DNA from: Erwinia phyllosphaerae | GTDB lineage: Bacteria > Pseudomonadota > Gammaproteobacteria > Enterobacterales > Enterobacteriaceae | Length of the DNA: 64,000 bases | Reading direction: 5' to 3' | NCBI RefSeq assembly: GCF_019132875.1 | Contig: NZ_JAHSPF010000016.1 | Span: forward strand, 1 to 64,000 | Part shown: positions 1 through 7,524 of the stretch, piece after piece | Layout of the letters: each line of letters opens with the position of its first letter | Numbering within the stretch: position 1 is the first letter of the stretch | Translations under genes and position numbers: made by a program | The notes under the pieces: model-generated | Database searches by the model: none | Told to the model about the DNA's origin: nothing | What the model saw: the letters and a program-made list of their open reading frames with translations, nothing else

Positions 1-77
1 ATACTAAAATACTAAAATACTAAAATACTAAAATACTAAAATACTAAAATACTAAAATACTAAAATACTAAAATACT
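1..77. repeat. 8-bp tandem repeat (ATACTAAA)n
   Basis: Nine perfect head-to-tail copies of ATACTAAA plus a partial tenth unit. The array runs off the left edge of the window, so its full copy number is unknown. No coding frame uses it. A unit of 8 bp shifts the reading frame with each copy, so copy number could act as a slippage switch if it lies inside or before a gene to the left; that part is inference. Confidence 0.95.
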
Positions 78-150
78 TTCACATATTTGTGCGAGGCTTA
101 ATCAATAAATTATAATTGATTTATCGCACATAAAATGAATTAAAGACATT

Positions 151-297
151 ATGAATAGAATGCAAATCGAAGAACTACTTTTAAAATATATTTTTACATC
201 CAATGAAATCTATCTGATACGTCAGTAGGCTGAGAAGGAAGGTTACCCGTACAAATGGCTTTTTTCCCAGTTAAAGAAAAGATTTCAGTTGCATTAA
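151..297 (+). pseudogene. Small broken ORF with in-frame amber stop
   Basis: An ATG at 151 opens a frame of 25 codons (MNRMQIEELLLKYIF...) that meets TAG at 226-228. It then continues open for 22 codons (AEKEGYPYKWLFSQ...) to TAA at 295-297. The composition on both sides of the stop looks protein-like, so this may be a small gene or gene fragment inactivated by one substitution. No family is recognised. The region 298-531 that follows shows nothing else I can support. Confidence 0.3.
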
Positions 298-531
298 TAA
301 TAACAGTTAATCTTTTGAATAGACTCCTTTATACTATTATTGGTGGTGCGCAAGGAAACACTGTCTCTTATTCAATTACGCTTGTAGCTGGCATTGCCAT
401 TCTGTATTTTTTATTACTTTGAAGCCTGCATATAAAGGATTTTAATTCTTGAAAAAAACATTATCATACTTTATAAAACACGTTAATAAAAACTTTGACT
501 TCCCCAAGCGAAGAATCGCACCACCTCTTTT

Positions 532-783
532 TCAAACTGCAATACATTCACCACAGGATACATCCATATAATGTAATATTGGATAAGGCATGCTTTCCAT
601 CATCCATGGAAGCTCCTCAGAAAATTTCAAATCTAATGTTAAAATAATTCAAACAGATTTATCATCAAAAGGAGACCACTCAGCTTCATGAAAACGCTCG
701 TCCCAACCTTAACCAGTTTTCTCTGCATATTGTTTGGCAATTTCAATAGCTTCACTTTCAGTCATCATATCTGAACAACCCAT
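532..783 (-). pseudogene. Decayed small gene, possibly an immunity-type protein
   Basis: Read on the minus strand, ATG at 783 starts MGCSDMMTESEAIEIAKQY, followed by an in-frame TAA after codon 24. The frame continues as GWDERFHEAEWSPFDDKSV, then TGA at codon 45, then IILTLDLKFSEELPWMM and onward to a TGA at 532-534. Both internal stops are single substitutions away from sense codons, and the sequence between them is clearly protein-like. The size and the acidic, Trp-rich composition recall small immunity proteins of polymorphic toxin systems, but no family assignment is possible by eye. Confidence 0.45.
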
Positions 784-854
784 TTCTACTTTGTAGTAAG
801 ATATCCCCCTTATGCTTTTGGAGGGTATCTAAATCTATTTAAAACGAAAATTAT

Positions 855-1670
855 TTAAATATCCACACTTTCTAAATATGAATTTATTTCGTCAGCAAAA
901 TCGATGAATGTTGATCCAACCAAAAAATCACCCCTTTTAGGTCTGTGTTCTTTAAATATACCGACAGATTTTAGAGATACTTCCCCGCTCTTTTTATTAA
1001 TGATCAACTGTGCAATTACACTTCCACTCATACCGGCAAGAGAAGTAACGGTTTTATTAGTACTAACATCTTCGAAACAAATATTTTTTTCCTTACCGTC
1101 AGCAACAAAATGGAAGTAAATATCTTCGGTTTCTCTTTCATATAAAAAGCCATGAAAGTTGATATTAAAGGGTGACAAGCCTTTTTCAGGGCGTAGTTTA
1201 TGCAACTTGTTAGCTTTTGATGGATATCCCATGATTACAAATGAGGATGTTTTCTCATATTTTTCATTATCACATCTATTGTTAAAAAGTATACTTTGGG
1301 GTATTTCTTTTATAATTTCTTCAGGCATGGGAATAATAGCGTAATCTTGATCATCATTGAAATAAATTTCTAAGTGCTCAAATTTAAACTTTTTCCCGTC
1401 AATAGAAATGAAAGAAAAATCACTCTGTTGCATATCCTTTATTACGTGGGAGGCAGTAACAATGCATGGTATTTGACCACTTAACAGGCAGAGGAACCCA
1501 CTGCCAATCAGAAAAGCCTCTTGTTTGTGATGAGGTTGAGTAATAAAAAATGATACGAGTGAACTTTGCCATTTTAAAGCTAATCCCGTGGATTTGTTTT
1601 CTTCAATCCACGTTGGGGACCAGTGAATAATAGAGGGGTAAGGATAAATTAATTTCGAGTCTTCTAACAT
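855..1670 (-). CDS. Trypsin-like (S1-fold) serine protease domain protein
   Basis: A 271-residue protein with the pattern of a chymotrypsin-fold peptidase. The candidate triad is the His in IVTASHVI (about residue 75), the Asp in DQDYAIIPMP (about 107) and the Ser in LAGMSGSVIAQ (about 212), in the right order and spacing. There is no signal peptide, so it is probably cytoplasmic. It is AT-rich like its surroundings and sits alone on the minus strand, with no obvious operon partner. Cytoplasmic trypsin-like peptidases occur in several bacterial immune systems, usually fused to or encoded beside a sensor; no sensor gene is visible here, so its role is unknown. Confidence 0.7.
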   Translation of the reverse strand: MLEDSKLIYPYPSIIHWSPTWIEENKSTGLALKWQSSLVSFFITQPHHKQEAFLIGSGFLCLLSGQIPCIVTASHVIKDMQQSDFSFISIDGKKFKFEHLEIYFNDDQDYAIIPMPEEIIKEIPQSILFNNRCDNEKYEKTSSFVIMGYPSKANKLHKLRPEKGLSPFNINFHGFLYERETEDIYFHFVADGKEKNICFEDVSTNKTVTSLAGMSGSVIAQLIINKKSGEVSLKSVGIFKEHRPKRGDFLVGSTFIDFADEINSYLESVDI

Positions 1671-1761
1671 TTATATCTCCTTTGAATGGAAAATAATTTT
1701 GCTGGTATCCACCAAGCTACATGAGTTATGATCGGTGTAAACACACGATTTTGGTGATTTT

Positions 1762-2076
1762 ATGAACATCATTGAATTTGAAAAAAAACTTGCTGAGAAC
1801 GGTTTCAATGCAAAAGATATTGCAGCTTTAAGAATGCAAGCCGTAAAAAGTGGAACTACTTCCCCAGCTTTACTTAAAGAGCTTAGTATACGTTTTATTG
1901 CCTCCATGCTCCTTATAATCATTCTTGCTATTGTGTGGATATACACGCTTATGTACAAGGATAACCTCGCCATCACCTCATACTCAATAACGATGCTAAT
2001 CATAGCTCCAATTTTCTACATTTTTACGCCGATGAAACTAGGATATAGAGCATTTCGTTATACGAGAAAAAAATGA
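1762..2076 (+). CDS. Small two-TM membrane protein, possible immunity protein for the DUF4225 neighbour
   Basis: 104 residues: a soluble N-terminal helix pair (about 1-40), then two hydrophobic segments (about 44-65 and 73-92) and a basic tail (RAFRYTRKK). The gene is convergent with the DUF4225 gene, with stop codons separated by one base. A small polytopic inner-membrane protein next to a membrane-active toxin candidate is the typical layout of an effector-immunity pair. The gene order supports this role; no sequence motif proves it. Confidence 0.55.
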   Translation: MNIIEFEKKLAENGFNAKDIAALRMQAVKSGTTSPALLKELSIRFIASMLLIIILAIVWIYTLMYKDNLAITSYSITMLIIAPIFYIFTPMKLGYRAFRYTRKK

Positions 2077-2077
2077 T

Positions 2078-2866
2078 CTATTTTTTATTATCGTATATCG
2101 ATTTAAGGGCGGAATAGTCGTTATATATTTCTACGCCTAATTCAAAGCGGCTCATATCTTTGATACCCCTAACGAAATCGGAGTTTATGTAGTAAAAAAG
2201 ACGGAATGTTTCAGGTTTTCTTATCAGCCTAAAAATGCCATAGGCAGATAGAGCAAGATCCATACTGCTGTAAGCAATCTGACCTGTTTTTTGGTCAAAG
2301 CCTAGGAATTTGGCTGCTCCAATGTAACCGTCTTTTAGGAACCCCTCGGCGTCGTTTTTACCTGTAATAACATTCATAACGCCCTCCTGAACACCATTCA
2401 CTCCATGAAGTGTGAGCATCGCACCAAATCCAATCCCTATTATATTTCCGGTTGCAGCTGAAGCGGCCATGACTCCAAACCCAGCCACTACCTGTAACCC
2501 ACTCAGTACTACCCCTACACCATTGATAACATATCCCCAGATATCACCTTGCTGAACGAATTTTACTGAAGCATGCAATGCCGCCTGACCTGTCCGAAGA
2601 AACTGATCTTGTCTCATGAGATTACGATGTTCTTCTTTCAGATTTTGTATACATTGCTGGCATTCTTCATCTGTCGTACCTGAACGAATAGCATCCACTT
2701 GGGCATTAACGAAAATTTTCATTTCGTCCTGAAACTGAAGCCTGTTGTAGCCATCAGATAAGTGGATCAACGATAAGTGATTAGCAGTACTAAGCAGTTG
2801 ATTTGCTTCAGCATGAGCCATAGTCAAAAAGTAATCCTTAAATCGGTCTGGTTTCCAGTAGTCCAT
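2078..2866 (-). CDS. DUF4225 domain protein, candidate T6SS effector
   Basis: 262 residues. The N-terminal about 110 residues are helical and charged, and include EECQQC. The central part (about 115-175) is a Gly/Ala/Val-rich hydrophobic region (VINGVGVVLSGLQVVAGFGVMAASAATG) with two or three possible membrane segments. The tail is soluble. The overall pattern matches the DUF4225 family, which is often found at the C-terminus of, or beside, T6SS Hcp/VgrG/Rhs proteins. It is transcribed divergently from the hcp gene (82-bp intergenic region) and convergently with a small TM protein. A membrane-perturbing toxin is the likeliest role; the family name is recognised by pattern only. Confidence 0.6.
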   Translation of the reverse strand: MDYWKPDRFKDYFLTMAHAEANQLLSTANHLSLIHLSDGYNRLQFQDEMKIFVNAQVDAIRSGTTDEECQQCIQNLKEEHRNLMRQDQFLRTGQAALHASVKFVQQGDIWGYVINGVGVVLSGLQVVAGFGVMAASAATGNIIGIGFGAMLTLHGVNGVQEGVMNVITGKNDAEGFLKDGYIGAAKFLGFDQKTGQIAYSSMDLALSAYGIFRLIRKPETFRLFYYINSDFVRGIKDMSRFELGVEIYNDYSALKSIYDNKK

Positions 2867-2947
2867 GACTGTGCCTTTATGTCATTATACATATCATTAA
2901 GTTATTTAATCAGATTACCCTTCTCAGGGAAAGCGAAAGGACTAACA

Positions 2948-3430
2948 ATGAGTACTGATCTCTTCTTAAAAATCGATAGTATTATAGGTGAATCGCAGGA
3001 CAGTAACCACAAGGGCTGGATCAACATTGAGTCATTCACATGGGGCGCGAACCAGCCAGGGAACATGACAGTTGGAGGCGGAGGTGGTGCTGGAAAAGTT
3101 CAGTACCGTGATCTCTCGGTTCAGGCCCTCATAGACAAAGCAACTCCAGCAATCATGCGCTATGCCTCTAACGGCAAGCATATCAGTAAGGTTGAGCTTT
3201 CGGTATGTAAGGCTGGCGGGAGCCAAATCGAGTACTGTCGCATTACGCTTGAAGACGTTCTAATCACCAATGTGATTTTCAATGGCACTACAAGCCGTGA
3301 CCTGATAGGGGTCTCTTATCAATTCCAGGCATCAAAAGTTAAAACACAATACTGGGAACAGTCAGCAAGTGGTGGCAAAGGTGCGGAGAGCCAATCTGGA
3401 TGGGATATTAAATCAAATAGAGAATTATAA
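2948..3430 (+). CDS. hcp: Hcp family type VI secretion tube protein (orphan)
   Basis: 160 residues, the standard Hcp length. It opens with MSTDLFLKIDSIIGESQDS and has the family's GWINIESFTWGANQP segment, followed by the Gly-rich loop and the conserved ITLEDVLITNVIFNG strand pair. Hcp forms hexameric rings that stack into the T6SS tube and carry small effectors in the lumen. No other T6SS structural genes are present, so this is an orphan (auxiliary) hcp linked to the divergent DUF4225 gene. The ATG at 2948 is preferred over upstream starts because it gives the canonical Hcp N-terminus. Confidence 0.9.
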   Translation: MSTDLFLKIDSIIGESQDSNHKGWINIESFTWGANQPGNMTVGGGGGAGKVQYRDLSVQALIDKATPAIMRYASNGKHISKVELSVCKAGGSQIEYCRITLEDVLITNVIFNGTTSRDLIGVSYQFQASKVKTQYWEQSASGGKGAESQSGWDIKSNREL

Positions 3431-3590
3431 TTTCATTTCGTTAGATATTTTAAAAATTTATTATCTATAGCTAAAACACAGCATAGGAATATTAAAATTA
3501 TAAAATTCGGTATTTATGTTATTCATAAACCTTAGAATCTGAAGTCGGTTAACTGATTTAAAAATATTATCTGTTAATTAAGGATATTTT

Positions 3591-4802
3591 ATGACTGATA
3601 GAAGTGCAGTAAATACGATAAGAGGTTATTTTTATCAATTTGATCTTACTATTTTAAGTATTTTGAAACTTGAGTCTTTAGACCATGCTATTGAAGTCGA
3701 GTGTGTCGAGGATATCGACATCCACACTGCTGATGATATAACCGCAACTCAATGTAAATATTATGCAAAAACAGAATACAACCACTCAGTTATTAAAGAT
3801 GCTATAAAGCATATGTTATCTCACTTTAAAGAAACTTTATTGGGTTCAAAGCCGAAGGTTTTATACTCAATTTATGGGCATTATCTTTCAGGACATGAAA
3901 AACTAAACCTTGAAATTGATATTGAATTTCTCAAAAAGAACTTTTTAACTTACACACTTAAAGATATAAAATATTATCATCATAGAGATTTAAAACTGTC
4001 CGACTCCGACCTTTCAGAATTTTTAAGACGACTGACAATTAATATTAATGCCGAAGCGTTTGATGTACAGTTTCAAAATGTCATTGAATCCCTTCAAAAT
4101 CAGTTTAAAACAACAAAATTCACAGCAGAGTATTTCTTTTATAATAATGCTTTATCCATTATACGTTCTCTTGCCATTCAAGAAATTAAAGAAAAACGCT
4201 TAATAACTAAGAAAGACTTTCTCGAAAAAATAAACACATCAAGCATTTTATTCAATGAATGGTTTATACAAAAGAAAGGAATGGAAGCTCACTTTTCAAG
4301 ATTACGTAAAGAGTACTTCACAGAACTTAATATCTCTCCATTTGAACGATTCTTTTTGATTGAAATTGAAAACTCATCCTACATGCGATATGAAATAAAA
4401 AACATTTTGTTTGAAATCTCACGGAAATGGTCAAAATTATCTAGGCGTGAGCCCAATCCATTTTGTCCTTATGTTTATATACAAGGTTTAGCTCATGATG
4501 AGTTAGTTTCACTCAAGGGAGAATTGGCAATAGAAAATTTCAAAATCATAGATGGCCATGACTTCAATGGTGCACAGTTTAGCATTCAATCTATGATTTC
4601 AAGTGCCACATATGGAAATGGAATAAAGTTAAAAATCATCAACACTCTTGATAATTTACAACAAGTTATAGAGAATATTAACAAGACAAGACGAATTTAT
4701 CAATTCCACATTAATGATTATTACTTCGATTACAATAATCCTTCAGTGCAGCATATTAAAATTCAATTAAAAAAACACTCAGATATTAATTCAATAATCT
4801 AA
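3591..4802 (+). CDS. DUF4297-like PD-(D/E)XK nuclease subunit of a HerA-associated system
   Basis: 403 residues. The N-terminus (RGYFYQFDLTILSIL, then VECVEDIDI at about 36-44 and ITATQCKYY at about 50-58) shows the acidic residues and Q-x-K of a restriction-endonuclease-fold active site, as in DUF4297/Cap4-type nucleases. The rest is a long helical region of unknown specificity. It lies 12 bp upstream of a HerA-type ATPase gene, clearly in one operon, and has an AAGGA ribosome site before its ATG. Nuclease + HerA pairs are known anti-phage systems in which the ATPase hexamer assembles with the nuclease to degrade DNA. The assignment to DUF4297 rests on motif and context. Confidence 0.65.
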   Translation: MTDRSAVNTIRGYFYQFDLTILSILKLESLDHAIEVECVEDIDIHTADDITATQCKYYAKTEYNHSVIKDAIKHMLSHFKETLLGSKPKVLYSIYGHYLSGHEKLNLEIDIEFLKKNFLTYTLKDIKYYHHRDLKLSDSDLSEFLRRLTININAEAFDVQFQNVIESLQNQFKTTKFTAEYFFYNNALSIIRSLAIQEIKEKRLITKKDFLEKINTSSILFNEWFIQKKGMEAHFSRLRKEYFTELNISPFERFFLIEIENSSYMRYEIKNILFEISRKWSKLSRREPNPFCPYVYIQGLAHDELVSLKGELAIENFKIIDGHDFNGAQFSIQSMISSATYGNGIKLKIINTLDNLQQVIENINKTRRIYQFHINDYYFDYNNPSVQHIKIQLKKHSDINSII

Positions 4803-4814
4803 GGAAGGTGAAAA

Positions 4815-6500
4815 ATGAATCACACTCAGCAAGATGATAAAATTAATGCTCAAGTTATTGCTGTATTCCCTGATAAAGTACGAATAGTTGTTGACGATTT
4901 AGAGAATTTCAAATTGGCAGAGGAAACTCTAAAAGTGGGTTCTTATGTTAAGATAGCTGATAATGAAAATGCAATCCTCATCGCTATTATTGAGAACTTT
5001 CAAATAGCAGTAAACATAGATGGTAAGCGGGATCACATCATCGAGGCTTTCCCATTGGGTATATTAAGAGATGGAAAATTCGAACGTGGTGGAGATTCTC
5101 TTGCAATACCACCAAAGAATGTGTTTCCAGCAAGCATTGACGATATCAAAAAAATTTATGAAGACTCGGTCCCCAAAGAAGCAGCTTTTCTTTTCTCTAC
5201 TTTATCTTCAAACCTGAGCGTTCCGGTTCCTGTCAATGGAGATAAATTTTTCAATAAGCATATTGCTGTTGTCGGCTCGACTGGTTCGGGTAAATCACAT
5301 ACATTAGCAACTATTATTCAAAAAGCGGTCAATGAAAAGGACGAGAAATTCTCTTTAAATAACTCTCATGTTATCATTTTCGATATTCATTCTGAATATA
5401 AGTCCGCTTTTCCAACAGCGAATCTCATTGATATTACAAATTTGACTTTGCCATATTGGATGTTGAACAGTGAAGAATTGGACGAGTTTTTTCTTGATAC
5501 TGAAGCTAACGATCACAATCAAAGAAATATCTTTAAAGAAGCCATAATAAAGGATCGCCTAGCTAAATTCAATGGTTCAGAAGCTGAGCGAAAAAACATT
5601 CATTTAGATACACCTATTGTCTTTGATATTAAAGAAGTGCTTAAATACACTATTGCAAAGAACGAAGAAATGGTCGACACTGGTGAAGTGTATGCCCAAA
5701 GCAATAAAGAAAAGGCAGGTCAGCCTAAATTCACACAAGGTAGCCTTCATGGCAAGCTGACCAATTTTATCAACCGGCTAGAAAATAAGTTAAACGATAA
5801 TCGGCTTAGCTTTTTCTTAGGTGAAAATTCAAAGGGTATAACGTTCGAAGAAACCCTCGAAAGTTTGTTAGGCTACAGCTCTCAAAAAAAATCCAACGTT
5901 ACTATAATAGACCTTAGTGGTGTGCCTTTCGAAGTTTTAAGTATCACAGTCTCACTAATATCTCGACTCGTATTTGAATATGGATATATTTATAAACGTA
6001 TACGATGCTTAAAAAACCCAAATGAAAAGATTAATAACGACATTCCAATTCTTCTAGTTTATGAAGAAGCTCATAAGTATGTTCCTAATAGTGAACTTTC
6101 TAAATATCGTTCATCTAAAATAGCTATTGAACGAATTGCAAAAGAAGGTCGTAAATACGGCGTCACACTTTTATTAGCAAGTCAACGACCATCTGAGATT
6201 TCTGAAACTATTTTTTCTCAATGTAGCAATTTCATAGCTATGCGTCTTACAAATCCAGCTGACCAAGGTTATGTAAAAAAATTATTACCTGATTCTCTCG
6301 GTTCATTAATTGATAAAATGACTTCATTTCGTCAAGGGGAAGCCTTACTTGTAGGTGAATCTATTATACTACCATCCATCGTACAAATTGAACCATGTAT
6401 CCATGCACCATCTTCAAACGACATACCTTACTGGCAGCTATGGAAAGAAGAATGGAAAGATTTAGATATAGAAAATATTAAGAGCGAGTGGTACAAATAG
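4815..6500 (+). CDS. HerA/VirB4-type hexameric DNA-translocating ATPase
   Basis: 561 residues. An N-terminal HAS-barrel-like domain (1-100) precedes a RecA-like ATPase core with Walker A GSTGSGKS (154-161), a Walker B region ILLVYEEAHKYVP (about 410-424) with the HerA-typical EEAH, and ASQRPSE (about 455), a sensor/arginine-finger segment. This is the standard HerA arrangement. AGGAAGGTG before the ATG is a strong ribosome site. The gene is co-transcribed with the upstream nuclease-like gene, so a two-gene defence cassette is the most economical reading. Confidence 0.85.
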   Translation: MNHTQQDDKINAQVIAVFPDKVRIVVDDLENFKLAEETLKVGSYVKIADNENAILIAIIENFQIAVNIDGKRDHIIEAFPLGILRDGKFERGGDSLAIPPKNVFPASIDDIKKIYEDSVPKEAAFLFSTLSSNLSVPVPVNGDKFFNKHIAVVGSTGSGKSHTLATIIQKAVNEKDEKFSLNNSHVIIFDIHSEYKSAFPTANLIDITNLTLPYWMLNSEELDEFFLDTEANDHNQRNIFKEAIIKDRLAKFNGSEAERKNIHLDTPIVFDIKEVLKYTIAKNEEMVDTGEVYAQSNKEKAGQPKFTQGSLHGKLTNFINRLENKLNDNRLSFFLGENSKGITFEETLESLLGYSSQKKSNVTIIDLSGVPFEVLSITVSLISRLVFEYGYIYKRIRCLKNPNEKINNDIPILLVYEEAHKYVPNSELSKYRSSKIAIERIAKEGRKYGVTLLLASQRPSEISETIFSQCSNFIAMRLTNPADQGYVKKLLPDSLGSLIDKMTSFRQGEALLVGESIILPSIVQIEPCIHAPSSNDIPYWQLWKEEWKDLDIENIKSEWYK

Positions 6501-6528
6501 TTTTCATTGCACCCTATGACGAAAAAAC

Positions 6529-6571
6529 AGGAAAGCTAGGTTTTTTATTTAATGATTTACTTAGCTTTCCT
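6529..6571. terminator. Inverted repeat between convergent genes
   Basis: A perfect 10-bp inverted repeat, AGGAAAGCTA (6529-6538) and TAGCTTTCCT (6562-6571), separated by 23 bases that include TTTTTT. It lies between the convergent ends of the HerA gene and the 6581 gene, so it probably terminates transcription from one or both sides. It also marks a possible edge of the recombinase element. Confidence 0.5.
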
Positions 6572-6580
6572 CAATATGGA

Positions 6581-6997
6581 TTAGATCCGTGTTCCCCTCT
6601 TCTTCCTAGTAGCTATTACTTGATCCAATAGTATAGCTTTCTCATATTTCACACGTTCTTCAAGATACACTCCCTCAGCATCCTCTTCATTATCAATGGC
6701 GTAATGAATCATAAAGCGAAAGAAAAAAGTGATTTCATGTTCATAGCCGAGGTGCTGAATGATTCTTGGAGAGCTTGATTTAAGCGCATTTGATAGCATA
6801 GATATGATCGTAAAACGATCAGCGAGATCTGTTTTAGATTGTGGAAGGTAGTACTTAATGTAGTAACCGACACAGAAAAGCCAGATATAGCGAATTATCT
6901 TATCCTGTGCGAAATCTGATTTTTTTAATCTCTCAATGAACATCTGCAAAAGTAAGAGGAGCTTTTCTTCCTTTGTAAGAGTCTCTGTCTTGTTCAT
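6581..6997 (-). CDS. Unknown protein, fifth gene of the recombinase operon
   Basis: About 138 residues from the ATG at 6997 (AAGG nine bases upstream); a TTG at 7024 would add nine residues. Rich in Leu, Lys and aromatic residues (IRYIWLFCVGYYIKYY, ITFFFRFMIHYA), with a basic end RKKRGTRI. It looks like a soluble helical protein, and no family is recognised. It follows the small auxiliary gene of the recombinase operon on the same strand, with a near-palindromic sequence between them. It may be an element-encoded accessory factor or cargo. Confidence 0.6.
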   Translation of the reverse strand: MNKTETLTKEEKLLLLLQMFIERLKKSDFAQDKIIRYIWLFCVGYYIKYYLPQSKTDLADRFTIISMLSNALKSSSPRIIQHLGYEHEITFFFRFMIHYAIDNEEDAEGVYLEERVKYEKAILLDQVIATRKKRGTRI

Positions 6998-7062
6998 AAA
7001 TTGCATCCTTGCAAAATTACTCAACCACTCCTTGGTTGTATATACAACATAACATATAAATT

Positions 7063-7087
7063 AAATTGCGCAATATCTGCGCAAATT
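7063..7087. promoter_or_regulatory. Inverted repeat TTGCGCA/TGCGCAA between recombinase-operon genes
   Basis: TTGCGCA (7066-7072), a 5-base spacer, and TGCGCAA (7078-7084). Extended to 10-bp arms it has one mismatch. It lies in the short gap upstream of the 6581 gene, within about 100 bp of the last recombinase-operon genes. It could be a recombinase core or accessory site, an operator, or a processing hairpin; the sequence alone does not decide. Confidence 0.45.
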
Positions 7088-7092
7088 AATAT

Positions 7093-7512
7093 TTAATCGG
7101 CATTCGTTTCTCTGTCTATACTTGGCAATCCGTTATTAAGTTGCTCAAAACTAATTCCGTGTTTTATAGCATTGTACTGCCATATAATAAACCTCTCTTC
7201 CAGATTCCTGAGCTCTTCTGTCAGAATTTTATTTTTAAGTTCAAGATTACAGATACGCTGTGAGGCAATTTTCAAGTTAGCTGGTCGCTTTACTCCGTCA
7301 TTGCCAGATTTAATATTTTTTTTCTTCAGATTGAAAGCCATGACAATATCTTTGTGAAGTCCCAGTGACTGACGCGTCGGTCGTTTACCAATCATTGGTT
7401 CAAGCCTGTTACAAAGATATTCCCATGAAAGCTTACCTGACTTCTCACTGTCCCAACCTGCTATTGTATTTTTAATTATATTGATATCTTTATTGTCTAA
7501 ATGTTTAGCCAT
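7093..7512 (-). CDS. srap: Small auxiliary protein of the tyrosine-recombinase cluster (Srap/TnpC-like)
   Basis: 139 residues, strongly charged. The N-terminal half reads DINIIKNTIAGWDSEKSGKLSWEYLCNRLEP and the C-terminal half is a likely coiled coil (ASQRICNLELKNKILTEELRNLEERF), like TnpC/KfrA-style small DNA-binding helpers. It starts 12 bp after the intB stop and so belongs to the same operon. In strand-biased circularizing integrative elements the fourth core gene, srap, encodes a small recombination auxiliary protein of this size. The name is given by gene order and size rather than by direct sequence recall. Confidence 0.55.
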   Translation of the reverse strand: MAKHLDNKDINIIKNTIAGWDSEKSGKLSWEYLCNRLEPMIGKRPTRQSLGLHKDIVMAFNLKKKNIKSGNDGVKRPANLKIASQRICNLELKNKILTEELRNLEERFIIWQYNAIKHGISFEQLNNGLPSIDRETNAD

Positions 7513-7524
7513 ATAGTTCTCCTT

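Noticed and set aside
1..77. CRISPR array
   Set aside because: The repeat is an 8-bp perfect tandem unit without spacers, and no cas genes are near.
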